A stretch of 39,546 bases of DNA from a bacterium (GCA_030427365.1 JAUHWW010000007.1:1-39546), one strand, 5' to 3'; shown: positions 7,343 through 16,011, numbered from the stretch's first letter. Notes: generated from the sequence alone by a model not told the origin. A program made the numbers and translations.

Positions 7343-8390
7343 CTAACCATTCCCTGACTCGCTTTGATATTACCTCTTTGCTAACTCCTTTTAAGGGGAA
7401 TGTTGGTCGAGTAAGCGGCACATCAGCTTCATCCCCGCCCAACTTTTTAACAACTCTGCGTGTTATCTCATCCGGTGTAGAGGCAGAAGCGGTTACAGCG
7501 ATCCTACCGGATACGCTTGGGTCAATATCATCTTCATGTTCAACTGCGTGAACCAAAGTAGGCAAACCCTCTTCACTGATGATACCTCTCGCCAAGTTGA
7601 CGTAACTTCTACCATTTTTGGAGTTTGGGTCAGTCACAACAACAAAATGGTCAAGGATTCCGTTGTCATTAAGCAGTCCTCGAACTCCTTCCTGTCTTTC
7701 CTGAACAGCAAAGCAAACATCTCTGATAGCCACTCTCGCTACTCTAGCATTCGGCTCACGTAGAGCTATTTCTTGAGCGACCTGCTCTTTTAACTCAACG
7801 AGTTTTTTAGCAAGAAGCGTTGTTTGGCCAAACAGTCTATATCTTTCACGTCCGTCAATAAGCCTTGATGCGATGTCATCTGGGTTCTGGCCTAGCTCAG
7901 CATACTCCACATCTACAGGAGAAACTTCTCCGTCAACCGTATACTCTATATGCCCCATGGTACCTAAAACCTCGTCGTGAATAGAGCCACCTTTTCTCGG
8001 ATCCGACCCAACGAGGTATAGTAGTTTTTCGCCATTTTTTCTAGCACTCCAAACCGCCGCATGAGTACTTACGACAAGTGGACACGCTGCATCAAAAACC
8101 AAACCACCTCTTTCCTCTAAGTCTAATGAAACTTTTGGACTAGAGCCGTGTGCACTCAGTATTGCAATTGAGTTATTAGGTATTTGTGCGTAATCGTCGA
8201 CAAATACAACGCCGCGGTCCTCATGATATCTCGTTACATGTTCGTTATGAACGATATCGTGAAACCCAAAAACTCTTTCTATCCCATACTCGCGTGCGAC
8301 ATCTGACGCATAAGTTAACCCTAGGTGAGCGCGTTCCACGCCCTCGCAAAAACCAAAGCGAGAAGATTCCGGAGTTATTACAATATTCAC
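7332..8390 (-). CDS. ispH: IspH/LytB-like 4-hydroxy-3-methylbut-2-enyl diphosphate reductase
   Basis: A 352-residue protein. IspH uses a [4Fe-4S] cluster to convert HMBPP to IPP and DMAPP. All three cluster cysteines are present: C15 (FGFCEGVERA), C103 (DAACPLV) and C226 (VCFAVQERQ). Substrate residues are also recognisable: H48 (VHNEHV), H81 (SAHGSS), H138 with E140 (HDEVLGTMG), T190-T191 (GQTTL) and S257/N259. It is longer and more divergent than E. coli IspH, with an expanded C-terminus. The start is GTG; TATAAT ends 9 nt before it, so the leader is at most a few nucleotides. It is coupled to fni. A related reductase function is possible. Confidence 0.85.
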   Translation of the reverse strand: MNIVITPESSRFGFCEGVERAHLGLTYASDVAREYGIERVFGFHDIVHNEHVTRYHEDRGVVFVDDYAQIPNNSIAILSAHGSSPKVSLDLEERGGLVFDAACPLVVSTHAAVWSARKNGEKLLYLVGSDPRKGGSIHDEVLGTMGHIEYTVDGEVSPVDVEYAELGQNPDDIASRLIDGRERYRLFGQTTLLAKKLVELKEQVAQEIALREPNARVARVAIRDVCFAVQERQEGVRGLLNDNGILDHFVVVTDPNSKNGRSYVNLARGIISEEGLPTLVHAVEHEDDIDPSVSGRIAVTASASTPDEITRRVVKKLGGDEADVPLTRPTFPLKGVSKEVISKRVREWLDAA

Positions 8391-8399
8391 AGTCGAACT

Positions 8400-8405
8400 A
8401 TTATA
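8400..8405 (-). promoter_or_regulatory. -10 box of the ispH-fni operon
   Basis: TATAAT on the minus strand, 9 nt before the GTG start. This predicts a leader of about 2 nt or none, and no Shine-Dalgarno sequence is present. Confidence 0.5.
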
Positions 8406-8430
8406 TAACAGTCGGACCGACGTTTACACC

Positions 8431-9156
8431 TTAAAGTCCAAGTGTAGAGTCAGACGTGTCTTCTTCATTGAACGAGTCTGACGGATCGATAGAGTTTAGC
8501 GTTTCGTCAATCTCTTGGATGGTCTCATCCACGGTTTCACCGGTCGCAGGCGGTAACTCTTCTTCTGGAGCAGCCTGAAGTTCCTGTGCCCCTTGGATAG
8601 CATTGTCAGCTTCCTGAGCATTTTCATTCGTCGATAGATAGACAAAAACAGCAATACCACTTAACAGAAGCGCTGCAATGACCGTCACAATGATGCCTAA
8701 TTTCGCATTGTTGTGGTGAGAATGTGCTGCTGGCGCTCCAGGCTTTTGACTTTGAGGGGTGTCAGTCATTGGCTTCTGGTCTACGTCAGGTGAGGTATTT
8801 GATGTTTCAGGTATTTTCGCAGATGCCACAGCTGGTGCATCATTCACTGGTGGTGAATCAGACGGCGGTGTGTCTGCATGTTCCTCGATCTTCGCCATTG
8901 TAGGTGCTTGATCAGCAGCGGATGATTCTGGCTCTGGTTTCGGCGTATTTTCAGCGACGCCGTTATCCGGTTTAATCGTCGTTGCAGCTGGAGGAGTCGT
9001 TGGCGCTGCTGCTCCTGATTCAGGCATCGGTTCTGGAGCGGGTGCCGGCGGCTGCGTTTTCACTTCTATCTTTTCTGCGGCATCTGCTGCTGGCTCTGGC
9101 TTTGGTACTCCTTCAGTCTGTGGTTCTGGTTTCGGCCCGTCGTTATTCTCATTCAT
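8431..9156 (-). CDS. Pro/Glu-rich single-pass membrane protein
   Basis: A 241-residue protein of low complexity. Residues 1-150 are Pro-, Glu- and Ala-rich with many PEPxP-like repeats. A short His/Asn stretch (SHHNNAK) precedes one membrane helix near 152-174. The last 65 residues are acidic (EEDTSDSTLGL end). No signal peptide is visible, so the Pro-rich part is probably cytoplasmic and the acidic tail outside. AAGGGGG about 8 nt upstream supports the start. It follows the coiled-coil exported protein by 12 nt and is probably co-transcribed. Function unknown. Confidence 0.75.
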   Translation of the reverse strand: MNENNDGPKPEPQTEGVPKPEPAADAAEKIEVKTQPPAPAPEPMPESGAAAPTTPPAATTIKPDNGVAENTPKPEPESSAADQAPTMAKIEEHADTPPSDSPPVNDAPAVASAKIPETSNTSPDVDQKPMTDTPQSQKPGAPAAHSHHNNAKLGIIVTVIAALLLSGIAVFVYLSTNENAQEADNAIQGAQELQAAPEEELPPATGETVDETIQEIDETLNSIDPSDSFNEEDTSDSTLGL

Positions 9157-9168
9157 TTTCCCGCCCCC

Positions 9169-9906
9169 TTATTGCTCTGTTGGTGAGTTTACATTCGTAT
9201 CTGTAGCGTTGGCATCAGTTTCGTCATCATTCGTTTCGGTTTCGTCTGAGTTCACTCCCCCAAGCTGTTGCCTTGCCTCTACTAGCGCGGCTTTTACCTC
9301 AGTTTGCAGGAACGAGCGCAGCTCTTGCAGCTGCCGCTTTATGCGCGCACGATTTTCACGAATTTCCACTAGCGCGGCTTGGAATGCTTCCGGATCCGCT
9401 TCACAGTCAAACTCAGATAAATCTTTCAGTGTCGTAAGATAGTCGTTCATCTCCACTTCTAGAGCGTTCGCATCGTTTTGATAATCAATAACGACCTGCT
9501 CAAGTGTGGTTGTAGTGGCACCTGCGCTCTGCAGGCGAATAACGAGGTTTGATAGTTGTGCCCCGATGCGAGTATACGCAGCGACATAGGCATCGACTTT
9601 TGCTTGATCACCGTTAAGTAATGCTGCAAGTTTGTTTTGCGCCGCTTTGCACCGATTCGTGATGCGCCTCGCTTGAAACTCTGTAAGTTGTGCCTTACGC
9701 TTTTCTTTTATGGCCTCGAGCCGAGCTTCACGGTCTGGCGCACCATCTCCACGAGATGATGATTCCGCCGCGGTTGTCTCGCTTCCAACAGCATCAGGCG
9801 GCACAGGAGGCAGTTCTTCTTGAGCCGCTACCGGCAATACCGCGATGGCCGCTAATACGCCGACAATGGCCACAGTGATCCCTATTTTTATGCTTGCTAT
9901 GCCCAT
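9169..9906 (-). CDS. exported coiled-coil protein
   Basis: A 245-residue protein with a signal-peptide-like N-terminus: KIGITVAIVGVLAAIAVLPVAAQ, with a likely AXA-type cleavage before EEL. A short Pro/Thr-rich linker follows, then about 140 residues of charged helix (REARLEAIKEKRKAQLTEFQARRI onward) with heptad spacing, and an Asn/Asp/Thr-rich tail. The single mature-domain Cys pair (RCKAAQ and DCEADP) could form a disulfide. It resembles a periplasmic or surface spacer protein; no enzyme motif is present. AGGGAGA lies about 5 nt upstream of the ATG. Confidence 0.78.
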   Translation of the reverse strand: MGIASIKIGITVAIVGVLAAIAVLPVAAQEELPPVPPDAVGSETTAAESSSRGDGAPDREARLEAIKEKRKAQLTEFQARRITNRCKAAQNKLAALLNGDQAKVDAYVAAYTRIGAQLSNLVIRLQSAGATTTTLEQVVIDYQNDANALEVEMNDYLTTLKDLSEFDCEADPEAFQAALVEIRENRARIKRQLQELRSFLQTEVKAALVEARQQLGGVNSDETETNDDETDANATDTNVNSPTEQ

Positions 9907-9934
9907 GTCTCTCCCTTTATAGAATTCTTTGCTT

Positions 9935-9943
9935 ATTTTAGCA
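9935..9943 (-). promoter_or_regulatory. extended -10 promoter for the 9906 gene
   Basis: The minus strand reads TGC-TAAAAT about 30 nt before the ATG. The same TATGCTAAAAT element precedes the KefB-like gene at 21776-21784. This transcript has a normal leader with a ribosome site. Confidence 0.55.
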
Positions 9944-9962
9944 TAAGTACAATAGAGTACTG

Positions 9963-10757
9963 CTACTGAGCAATGGACAGTTGTTGACCTTGCATGACGA
10001 CAAGCCCCTCTTTAATCAACGCATCTACAACTTCCTGCAACCTATCATCGGCTGCGATGTCGTTCAAAACCATATTACGCTGGGCGGCACGGAGCACTTC
10101 ACCGCGGAGCTGACGCCGTGATCCTTCAAATTTAGACTGTTTTTTATGTGCTTTGCTTTTGCTAAGGCTCCCGAGCCCCTGTGACTTTAGGTAGGCGCCA
10201 TAGTCCATCATCGCCCAATAGAAATCACGTGGATTTTCTCGATCTAGAATCTCCGACAGCTTTTGTTCCAATTGTTTATCGTCAACCTGTTCTTCATTAT
10301 CAGCAAAAAACTCATGCAACATCACCGTTCGGATATTGGTTTCGATAAAGATATGCGGCTGGTTAAAACTGTACACAAGCACCGCTGCAGCGGTGTTATA
10401 GCCGACGCCTTTGAGCCGCGTGAGCGTAGCAATATCCTCGGGGAACGAGGTCATTTCGTTGAGCGCCTTAGCTGCTTCGTGCAGATATTTCGCCCGGCGG
10501 TTGTAGCCAAGGCCGCTCCATAGCTCTAACACCTTGGATAAATCGCTTATTGCAAGTTTTTTGCAATTAGGAAATTCGTTTATGAAGGCTTCATACTTTG
10601 GAATAACCCGGGGTACCTGCGTTTGCTGCAGCATAATTTCGCTAACAAGAATCTTATACGGATCAAACGACCCATTTGCCTCCGCAATGCGCCATGGCAT
10701 CTCTCGTCTATGCTGGTCGTAAAATCGCCATAACCTGTCTAAAAACGAATCTTGCAT
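9963..10757 (-). CDS. mutY: MutY-like A/G-specific adenine glycosylase lacking the Fe-S cluster
   Basis: A 264-residue helix-hairpin-helix DNA glycosylase. MutY landmarks are MPWR (20-23), VSEIMLQQTQV with catalytic Glu40, LWSGLGYNRRAKYLHEAA, and the HhH LKGVGYNTAAAVLVYSF. MutY removes adenine mispaired with 8-oxoguanine. Two departures are clear. The catalytic-loop Asp of the usual LDGNV is Glu here (FIETNIRTV). The four C-terminal cysteines of the [4Fe-4S] cluster are absent after MDYGAYLKS. There is no NUDIX-like 8-oxoG recognition domain. The start at 10757 sits 8 nt after a TATAGT box; a GTG at 10763 is less likely. Confidence 0.85.
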   Translation of the reverse strand: MQDSFLDRLWRFYDQHRREMPWRIAEANGSFDPYKILVSEIMLQQTQVPRVIPKYEAFINEFPNCKKLAISDLSKVLELWSGLGYNRRAKYLHEAAKALNEMTSFPEDIATLTRLKGVGYNTAAAVLVYSFNQPHIFIETNIRTVMLHEFFADNEEQVDDKQLEQKLSEILDRENPRDFYWAMMDYGAYLKSQGLGSLSKSKAHKKQSKFEGSRRQLRGEVLRAAQRNMVLNDIAADDRLQEVVDALIKEGLVVMQGQQLSIAQ

Positions 10758-10765
10758 TGACACTT

Positions 10766-10771
10766 ACTATA
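10766..10771 (-). promoter_or_regulatory. -10 box for a leaderless mutY transcript
   Basis: TATAGT on the minus strand ends 8 nt before the ATG at 10757; there is no Shine-Dalgarno sequence. Confidence 0.5.
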
Positions 10772-10785
10772 AAACAAACATATAT

Positions 10786-11505
10786 CTATCGAGTACGGAG
10801 TCGCTGTCTCGCGCTTTCAATAAACTTACGCTGTTCTTCACGTTCTACTGGAGTAAACCAGCCAAGCATCATCCTCAACTCTTCCATCCAACCATCACGA
10901 TCATCTACCTGGCCGTAGTTTCTTAAGCGATCCAAACTTTTTACGCGAGCCTTTAAATCAATATCTGCTCTCTTTCCGCCTAGTATTGATACTAGTTCGC
11001 TAAGTCCGTCAATTGCGAGCCCTGTTGGGTTCGTGTCAGGAGTGTACAAGCAATCTCTATAATCTACAGCTAATGTTGCAACGTCCCTTGCGAGCTGCTG
11101 TAATTTCTGTTCGGCAATCTTTACTTCGCTTGTTGTATCAAAGGATTGTTCTTGCAAGTGCATAGCGGCATGAGAGGCTTCAATCAAACCCCCTGTAATT
11201 GATGCAGTTCGATTTCTTGGCGAGTAACCTTGAGGGACCGAAATATGTCCTCTTTTTCTCACAAAACCTGCATATACGAGTGTGGAGCTATACCCAACAA
11301 TTCTATCTAAATTGGACTTTTGATGCGCCCTTTCTAAATCTCCGGGCAGTTCTACATGCACTCGAGATCCCGTAGGGTCAGGTTCCAGCGGGATTTCAAT
11401 AGTCACAGGTGCATTTTGTTCAACAAATTCAGGGGTCAATTCTAGCGCATGAGCAACATCCACTCCCACATCTTTTGATCTTTCAAAAATTTCACCTGTC
11501 TTCAA
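10786..11505 (-). CDS. hypothetical protein, TTG start
   Basis: A 239-residue soluble protein that I do not recognise. The first 60 residues are strand-rich and acidic (ALELTPEFVEQNAPVTIEIPLEPDP). The rest looks mainly helical, with a central ITGGLIEASHAAMHLQEQSF and a basic C-terminus. The TTG start is supported by AGGAGA 7 nt upstream and a TATAAT box further upstream, and no in-frame ATG occurs before residue 115. It lies between mutY and the PEGA/propeller gene, with its own promoter. Confidence 0.7.
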   Translation of the reverse strand: MKTGEIFERSKDVGVDVAHALELTPEFVEQNAPVTIEIPLEPDPTGSRVHVELPGDLERAHQKSNLDRIVGYSSTLVYAGFVRKRGHISVPQGYSPRNRTASITGGLIEASHAAMHLQEQSFDTTSEVKIAEQKLQQLARDVATLAVDYRDCLYTPDTNPTGLAIDGLSELVSILGGKRADIDLKARVKSLDRLRNYGQVDDRDGWMEELRMMLGWFTPVEREEQRKFIESARQRLRTR

Positions 11506-11565
11506 AGCTAACTCTCCTATATCGCAATTATACCTTTAGTCTAAGAGGGTGCAAGCATGAGCACG

Positions 11566-13554
11566 TTAGTAGAAGTAGCGGGAGCGGTTGCCCACGACAT
11601 CGATGATTTTCTGCGTTTTACCGTTATCCAGGCGCACGGCGTAGTCAGCTGATTCGCTGCCCGTCGTGATGCGGTACACGGCGTAGTTCTCGTTTATCCA
11701 TTTTATCGGGACTGATATGCCAGCCTCTGCAAGCACGGATGTTTCGTTCCCTTCGCTATCAGTGAGCAAAATTGTCCCTTTTCCGTCTCGTGATTCAACC
11801 CGCAAGGCGCTATCTCCATAGAATTCATAGTCACGCGTGGCATTAACTGCTGGCGCTTGTTCAAGTTCACTTACTTCGCCGCTACCAAGGTGTTGCTCGT
11901 ACCATTTGCGGTCCTCTGCGCTGAGCAGCAGTGTATTAGTATCACGATAGCCAATTGTCCAGACTTGAGCGTCAACAACCTGCTGTTTATTATCGCCATT
12001 TAACTCTATTGAATACAGCTTGGCCTGGCTTCGCGGCACCGCAAAGCTCGATACACTGTAGTAGACCTTGTCACCGATCAGTTCGACATCATTGAAGTAG
12101 TTGCTGCTAGCCAGCTCGTTTCGCTCGGTTGTCGCCGCGTTATAGACAAACACTTTGCTTCGCTGCGGGTTGCCTGCGCTGACGCCTTCTACCACGCCAA
12201 CATATACCAGATTATCGCCCTGCCAACCAATTATCTGTAACTGCTCTGAGCGTGCAACCCGTTTTTCCTCGCCGTTTTCTATCACGAACAGACCATCGAG
12301 GATAAACCCGCCACTGTTTTCCTCACCATCCCGCGAGGATATATATGCGATGCGGCTGCCATCATCATTCTGCACAGCAAATGGTATCTCACGCTCTTTT
12401 CCGCTGGCTTTTAGCACCAGCTCTTCGTTTTGAGCGTCGAGATCGATGGCGAACAAATCATATTCCCCACTTCTGTTACTGACGAAGGCATGCCGATAGT
12501 CTGGTACCATCGCAACATTAGTCAATTCTTGCTCCAGCTGGCTGACAGGAATTGTTTCTGTGCGGTAGCCGTCTGCAGTAATTTCCACCGTTGCTTCTGC
12601 TGATAAATCACTGATGATGAGAAGCAGCTCGCCTTCATCATTTACCCGCGCGATATCCTCACCACTTTGCGCTTTGGCATCTACAATGCGTGCATCGTCG
12701 GACAGCCATTGCCGCAAGCTGAACCGGTACTGAGCACCCGTGGCAACAATTTCTTGTCGCACACCTGGATTACTCCCAAGTCCGAGCGTGACGCTGCGAT
12801 CGACCTCAGCGTAGCCAAGCTTATTGATAACAAGTGACGTGTTACCAAGCTTCATGTCGCTAAAGACCGCTTCACCTTCTTCATTGGTGCGAACCTCTTT
12901 ATCAGCTAGACGCACAGGGATATTTTCGAGAGGCAAGCCGCTCTCTTGATTTGTGACCGTAACAGTTGCGCCAACGCGCATACCAAATAGGTTAAGCGCT
13001 GCGTAACGACTTGCTGGGATGGCTGCCAGCGCAACGACTCCGAGAAATAGTGCAACAAACGTCGCATTGCGAAGCTTCGTGTGCGTCCACCAGTATCGAA
13101 ATCCGCTTTTGATTTTTGCAATTACCGGGTGGCGCAAGGCTTTACGTTCTTTATCTTCAACCTTTGCAGCACTGGCTGCTGCAGCCTGTGCTGCGTGTGG
13201 ATCTGCGGGCGGCGCTTCTTCGCGCTCAAGTTTTAGTAATTCATCGACTTCTTCGTTCTCGTCTTTGGCTTGTTCTTCTAGATTCTCAGATTTTTCTGTG
13301 TTGTCGCTTGGTTCTTCGTCTTCAGCTTCTGATTCGTCAATCACTTCATCTTCAATAGGTTCATCTTCTTCTTTGAGGTCAATTGATTCATCATCGCTGG
13401 TTTCAGCGGATTCTTCTGGAGCTTCATCTTCTGTCGATTCATCCGTTTTGTCGCTAGCTTCTGCCTTTTCATCTTCGGCCAGAGCTTCCAGTTCTTTCTC
13501 ATCAATGTTCAATTCCTCGTCTGAGGTAATTTCAATTTTTTTATCTTTCGCCAT
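11566..13554 (-). CDS. membrane-anchored PEGA/beta-propeller protein with acidic cytoplasmic region
   Basis: A 662-residue protein in four parts. Residues 1-130 are extremely acidic (Glu/Asp/Ser repeats). A single helix lies near 165-190 (NATFVALFLGVVALAAIPAS). Then come a carboxypeptidase-regulatory/PEGA-like sandwich (VTVTNQESGLPLENIPVRL and GNTSLVINKLGYAEV) and a second such module. From about residue 355 there are WD40/TolB-like repeats (RHAFVSNRSGEYDLFAIDLD, SRIAYISSRDGEENSGG), a beta-propeller. The outside part probably binds cell-wall or host ligands; this is inferred from fold only. TAGAAT ends 7 nt before the ATG, predicting a leaderless mRNA. Confidence 0.8.
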   Translation of the reverse strand: MAKDKKIEITSDEELNIDEKELEALAEDEKAEASDKTDESTEDEAPEESAETSDDESIDLKEEDEPIEDEVIDESEAEDEEPSDNTEKSENLEEQAKDENEEVDELLKLEREEAPPADPHAAQAAAASAAKVEDKERKALRHPVIAKIKSGFRYWWTHTKLRNATFVALFLGVVALAAIPASRYAALNLFGMRVGATVTVTNQESGLPLENIPVRLADKEVRTNEEGEAVFSDMKLGNTSLVINKLGYAEVDRSVTLGLGSNPGVRQEIVATGAQYRFSLRQWLSDDARIVDAKAQSGEDIARVNDEGELLLIISDLSAEATVEITADGYRTETIPVSQLEQELTNVAMVPDYRHAFVSNRSGEYDLFAIDLDAQNEELVLKASGKEREIPFAVQNDDGSRIAYISSRDGEENSGGFILDGLFVIENGEEKRVARSEQLQIIGWQGDNLVYVGVVEGVSAGNPQRSKVFVYNAATTERNELASSNYFNDVELIGDKVYYSVSSFAVPRSQAKLYSIELNGDNKQQVVDAQVWTIGYRDTNTLLLSAEDRKWYEQHLGSGEVSELEQAPAVNATRDYEFYGDSALRVESRDGKGTILLTDSEGNETSVLAEAGISVPIKWINENYAVYRITTGSESADYAVRLDNGKTQKIIDVVGNRSRYFY

Positions 13555-13561
13555 ACTGCTT

Positions 13562-13567
13562 ATTCTA
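13562..13567 (-). promoter_or_regulatory. -10 box for a leaderless transcript of the 13554 gene
   Basis: TAGAAT on the minus strand, 7 nt before the ATG, within the 25-nt gap after the upstream gene. No clear -35 is visible. Confidence 0.45.
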
Positions 13568-13579
13568 ACAGAACTGGGT

Positions 13580-14707
13580 TTAAGCTGCTTCAGGAATAAC
13601 TTCTATGCTCTTGCCGTCAACTAAGACAGTACGACCAAGAATAAATGGAACTCTACCGGCAGACTTCTCGTCTTTAATGTATTTGTCTTGGATTTCACTA
13701 ACTATCTTATTTTTCTTCCTAATTGCTGCACCTTCAGGATCATTTAGCCTTGCAATTAGTGCCTGTGCTTTTTTGGCTTTATCTGATTTAGGTGTGACGT
13801 TAAGAATGCCTAATGCTTCCACCCGCTCTCTTTGTCTTTTTGCAACACCTTCTACGGTAAAGAGTCCCGTAGCCGCAAGCATTAACGCTTCATCTAAGAA
13901 GTTTGGATAACTTTTCTCTGCAGGCATGCCAAAGTATCGCTGTACGCTAGCTTCTACGGTAATAATGTAATCAATCATCTCAGGGTCTAATTGATAGAGC
14001 CCTTGCCCTATTGCGCGAAACCATCTGCCGTGTCTAAGTTCTTGACCACCTACTTTTTTATGAACCTTTTGACCTATCGGGTCAGACACCATCGCGAGGG
14101 CATCATGTGCATCAAACGTATCGAACTCTTGGGGGTCAGTAAATGCATTAACCGCAACCAGAGATTCAGTGTCTACGTCAATGCCATTCACATTAAGATC
14201 GGTCCGATTGATATGGGATTGACGTGAAGGTATGCCTCCCGATATATCTCCCCAATAGCCAATAGTCTGTCCGTGCGGGAACTCCTCGCTTGACCAGCGG
14301 AAAAGCCCTTCACTATAAACATCAGGAAAGGGCGCATAGAGCCTTCTTTGTTCGCCATGGTAGTGAATAATCCCATCTTCTGTGCCGCGGTTCATCAGTC
14401 CACCACGCTGCAAGACCGGCTCTGCGTCAACACTCCGCTCGCCAAACCAGCCTATATGAGTAACGTAGGAGGTTCTAACTTTATCTACAAGCTCCGGTGT
14501 AATTCTATCTTCGTGAGGCAAGTCTGCAGCGGTATACAGAACTTCAACTGGATCAAGCACACCGACGGTATTATCTGGAGACTCAAGTAGCCGCGCCCCG
14601 GGCCTCGTAGTCATATGTTTATCGAACGCAGCCTCAGCAACAGGCACAAGTTCGTGGGCAATCCTTGCTTCAAGTTCTGGATTATGTTCATAGAGTCTCT
14701 TTGGCAT
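13580..14707 (-). CDS. hypothetical protein
   Basis: A 375-residue soluble protein of unknown family. The N-terminal half is mixed, with histidine- and aromatic-rich stretches (YVTHIGWFGERSVDAEP, IIHYHGEQRRLYAPFPDVY, RWSSEEFPHGQTIGYWGDI). The C-terminal half is helical, with a Lys-rich SDKAKKAQALIARLND region. No signal peptide or membrane segment is present. The ATG is supported by AAGGAG 6 nt upstream and TATAGT before that. The repeated His/Trp motifs suggest an enzyme, but I cannot assign a reaction. Confidence 0.75.
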   Translation of the reverse strand: MPKRLYEHNPELEARIAHELVPVAEAAFDKHMTTRPGARLLESPDNTVGVLDPVEVLYTAADLPHEDRITPELVDKVRTSYVTHIGWFGERSVDAEPVLQRGGLMNRGTEDGIIHYHGEQRRLYAPFPDVYSEGLFRWSSEEFPHGQTIGYWGDISGGIPSRQSHINRTDLNVNGIDVDTESLVAVNAFTDPQEFDTFDAHDALAMVSDPIGQKVHKKVGGQELRHGRWFRAIGQGLYQLDPEMIDYIITVEASVQRYFGMPAEKSYPNFLDEALMLAATGLFTVEGVAKRQRERVEALGILNVTPKSDKAKKAQALIARLNDPEGAAIRKKNKIVSEIQDKYIKDEKSAGRVPFILGRTVLVDGKSIEVIPEAA

Positions 14708-14755
14708 GTACAGCTCCTTACTGAATACTATAACAGTTGCTGCTAATCCCTCTCT

Positions 14756-15181
14756 TTACAAATCATGCGCGACGCGCATCACAATTTGGATATAAGTCTC
14801 GACTTGATCGCGATCTAACGGTGTGAGCCACTCTCTCAAGGCTTGCCGCACGGCTGGCTCGGTCGTCTTGACCACCTCTTTGCCTTTCGCAGTTAACGAC
14901 AGTTTATGTACGCGTTTATCTTTTGCCTTCTCTGTATTATTCAATAAGCCTTTCGTAGACAGCTGATCCGCTAGCTTGGAAACGTATGGCTTGCTCACAT
15001 TCAGCTGCACCGCTAACTCACTGTGGCTAAGCCCTCCTGAGCTACATTGCTGCAAAGCACCAAGCGCTAACCACTCCATTAACGTCACATCATGTGGCTG
15101 AAGCGCAGCAGCCATAATATCCTTTGTCAGTCGATAGGCTTTGATCTTCGCCAGCATGACGCTATATGCAGTATGTTCCAT
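14756..15181 (-). CDS. MarR-family transcriptional regulator
   Basis: A 141-residue winged-helix regulator. Helix-turn-helix LSHSELAVQLNVSKPYVSKLADQLSTKGLL (about 54-83) and wing NTEKAKDKRVHKLSLTAKGKEVVKTTEP match MarR. The flanking N- and C-terminal helices form the dimer interface. TATAAT lies 11 nt before the ATG, with AGGAAG between, so the leader is very short. A 25-bp perfect inverted repeat at 16044-16068, upstream of the neighbouring membrane-protein promoter, is its most likely operator (inference from position and symmetry). Confidence 0.9.
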   Translation of the reverse strand: MEHTAYSVMLAKIKAYRLTKDIMAAALQPHDVTLMEWLALGALQQCSSGGLSHSELAVQLNVSKPYVSKLADQLSTKGLLNNTEKAKDKRVHKLSLTAKGKEVVKTTEPAVRQALREWLTPLDRDQVETYIQIVMRVAHDL

Positions 15182-15192
15182 AGACGCTTCCT

Positions 15193-15198
15193 ATTATA
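15193..15198 (-). promoter_or_regulatory. -10 box of the MarR gene
   Basis: TATAAT on the minus strand. The predicted start lies about 4 nt before the ATG and would retain only part of the AGGAAG ribosome site. Confidence 0.45.
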
Positions 15199-15216
15199 TT
15201 CAAAATCGAGGAAGCG

Positions 15217-15243
15217 GCACTATTCTTTTTGAGTGCCGCTCTG
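15217..15243 (-). terminator. hairpin between the 15966 gene and the MarR gene
   Basis: GCGGCACT and AGTGCCGC form an 8-bp stem around a 10-nt loop. The trailing U-tract is weak, so termination may be partial. Confidence 0.4.
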
Positions 15244-15264
15244 CTCGTCCCTGAATTGATCTGT

Positions 15265-15966
15265 TTAGAACATGTCTGGGTACTGAGCTTCAATGCCGCC
15301 TGCTAATGCATCAGCGATATCTTTCACCTGGTCGGCTGCTGCCGTCAGGGCAATGTATGTTCCTTCTAGATCACCCGAGTCGAGCGTATCTATGACCGCG
15401 AGAACTTTGTTCCTGTGATCAAGAAGCAGTGGCATCACGGCCTCTTTCGGCAGGTTTGGATTGGCGTTAGCAAAGAAGTTACTTGCTGCCTGACCGTAGC
15501 CGGCGAGGTCCTCTTTCGCCTGATCCATTGCCTGCTGATCATCATCACGCGCTCCTATCGTATAGTTTGCAAAGAACGTGATGTGCTGACGCCACAGATC
15601 AAGAAACTGACTTTCAGCGTCATCGCCGTAGACTGAACCAACGAGTGCGGCTACTTCTTTGGAATTTTCATCCAATGCGGCCTCTGCGGCCTCAAAATCT
15701 GGTGCCTCCAGATACGCGTTTCGCAGTGCAACGCCTGACAGATTGACGTGCTCCTGAAGTGCATTATTTAATCCGACGCGTAAACCAGCTGCTGCTGAAT
15801 CAACGCCCGAGTTCTCACTCGAACCGCTATCCGATTGCTGCGAGGTATTTGTATTCATGTCGTCATCGCTACCAGAATCTCCGATAACATAGCCGACCCC
15901 ACCACCCACTAGTAGTGCAACAACAGCAGTGATAAGTGCTGTCATGCCTGCGTGTGATTTTTCCAT
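15265..15966 (-). CDS. membrane-anchored helical exported protein
   Basis: A 233-residue protein. A hydrophobic, Gly-rich N-terminal anchor (about 8-29), an Asp/Ser/Asn-rich linker, then about 165 helical residues. The body has a repeated pattern typical of a helical-bundle secreted family I know only descriptively: LNNALQEHVNLSGVALRNAY, ALDENSKEVAALVGSVYG, FLDLWRQHITFFANYT and FFANANPNLPKEAV. Function unknown. AGGAG precedes the ATG by about 7 nt and TATAAT lies at 16012-16017. A MarR-type inverted repeat sits just upstream of this promoter, and the marR gene follows downstream, so MarR control is likely. Confidence 0.75.
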   Translation of the reverse strand: MEKSHAGMTALITAVVALLVGGGVGYVIGDSGSDDDMNTNTSQQSDSGSSENSGVDSAAAGLRVGLNNALQEHVNLSGVALRNAYLEAPDFEAAEAALDENSKEVAALVGSVYGDDAESQFLDLWRQHITFFANYTIGARDDDQQAMDQAKEDLAGYGQAASNFFANANPNLPKEAVMPLLLDHRNKVLAVIDTLDSGDLEGTYIALTAAADQVKDIADALAGGIEAQYPDMF

Positions 15967-16011
15967 TGTATTACTCCTTAATTTATTTATTGAGTAGGTA
16001 CATATTGACGG

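Noticed and set aside
13019-13624. Long Ser-rich plus-strand frame opposite the PEGA/propeller gene
   Set aside because: It is the antisense of a Glu/Asp/Ser-rich coding region, where long complementary frames arise automatically.
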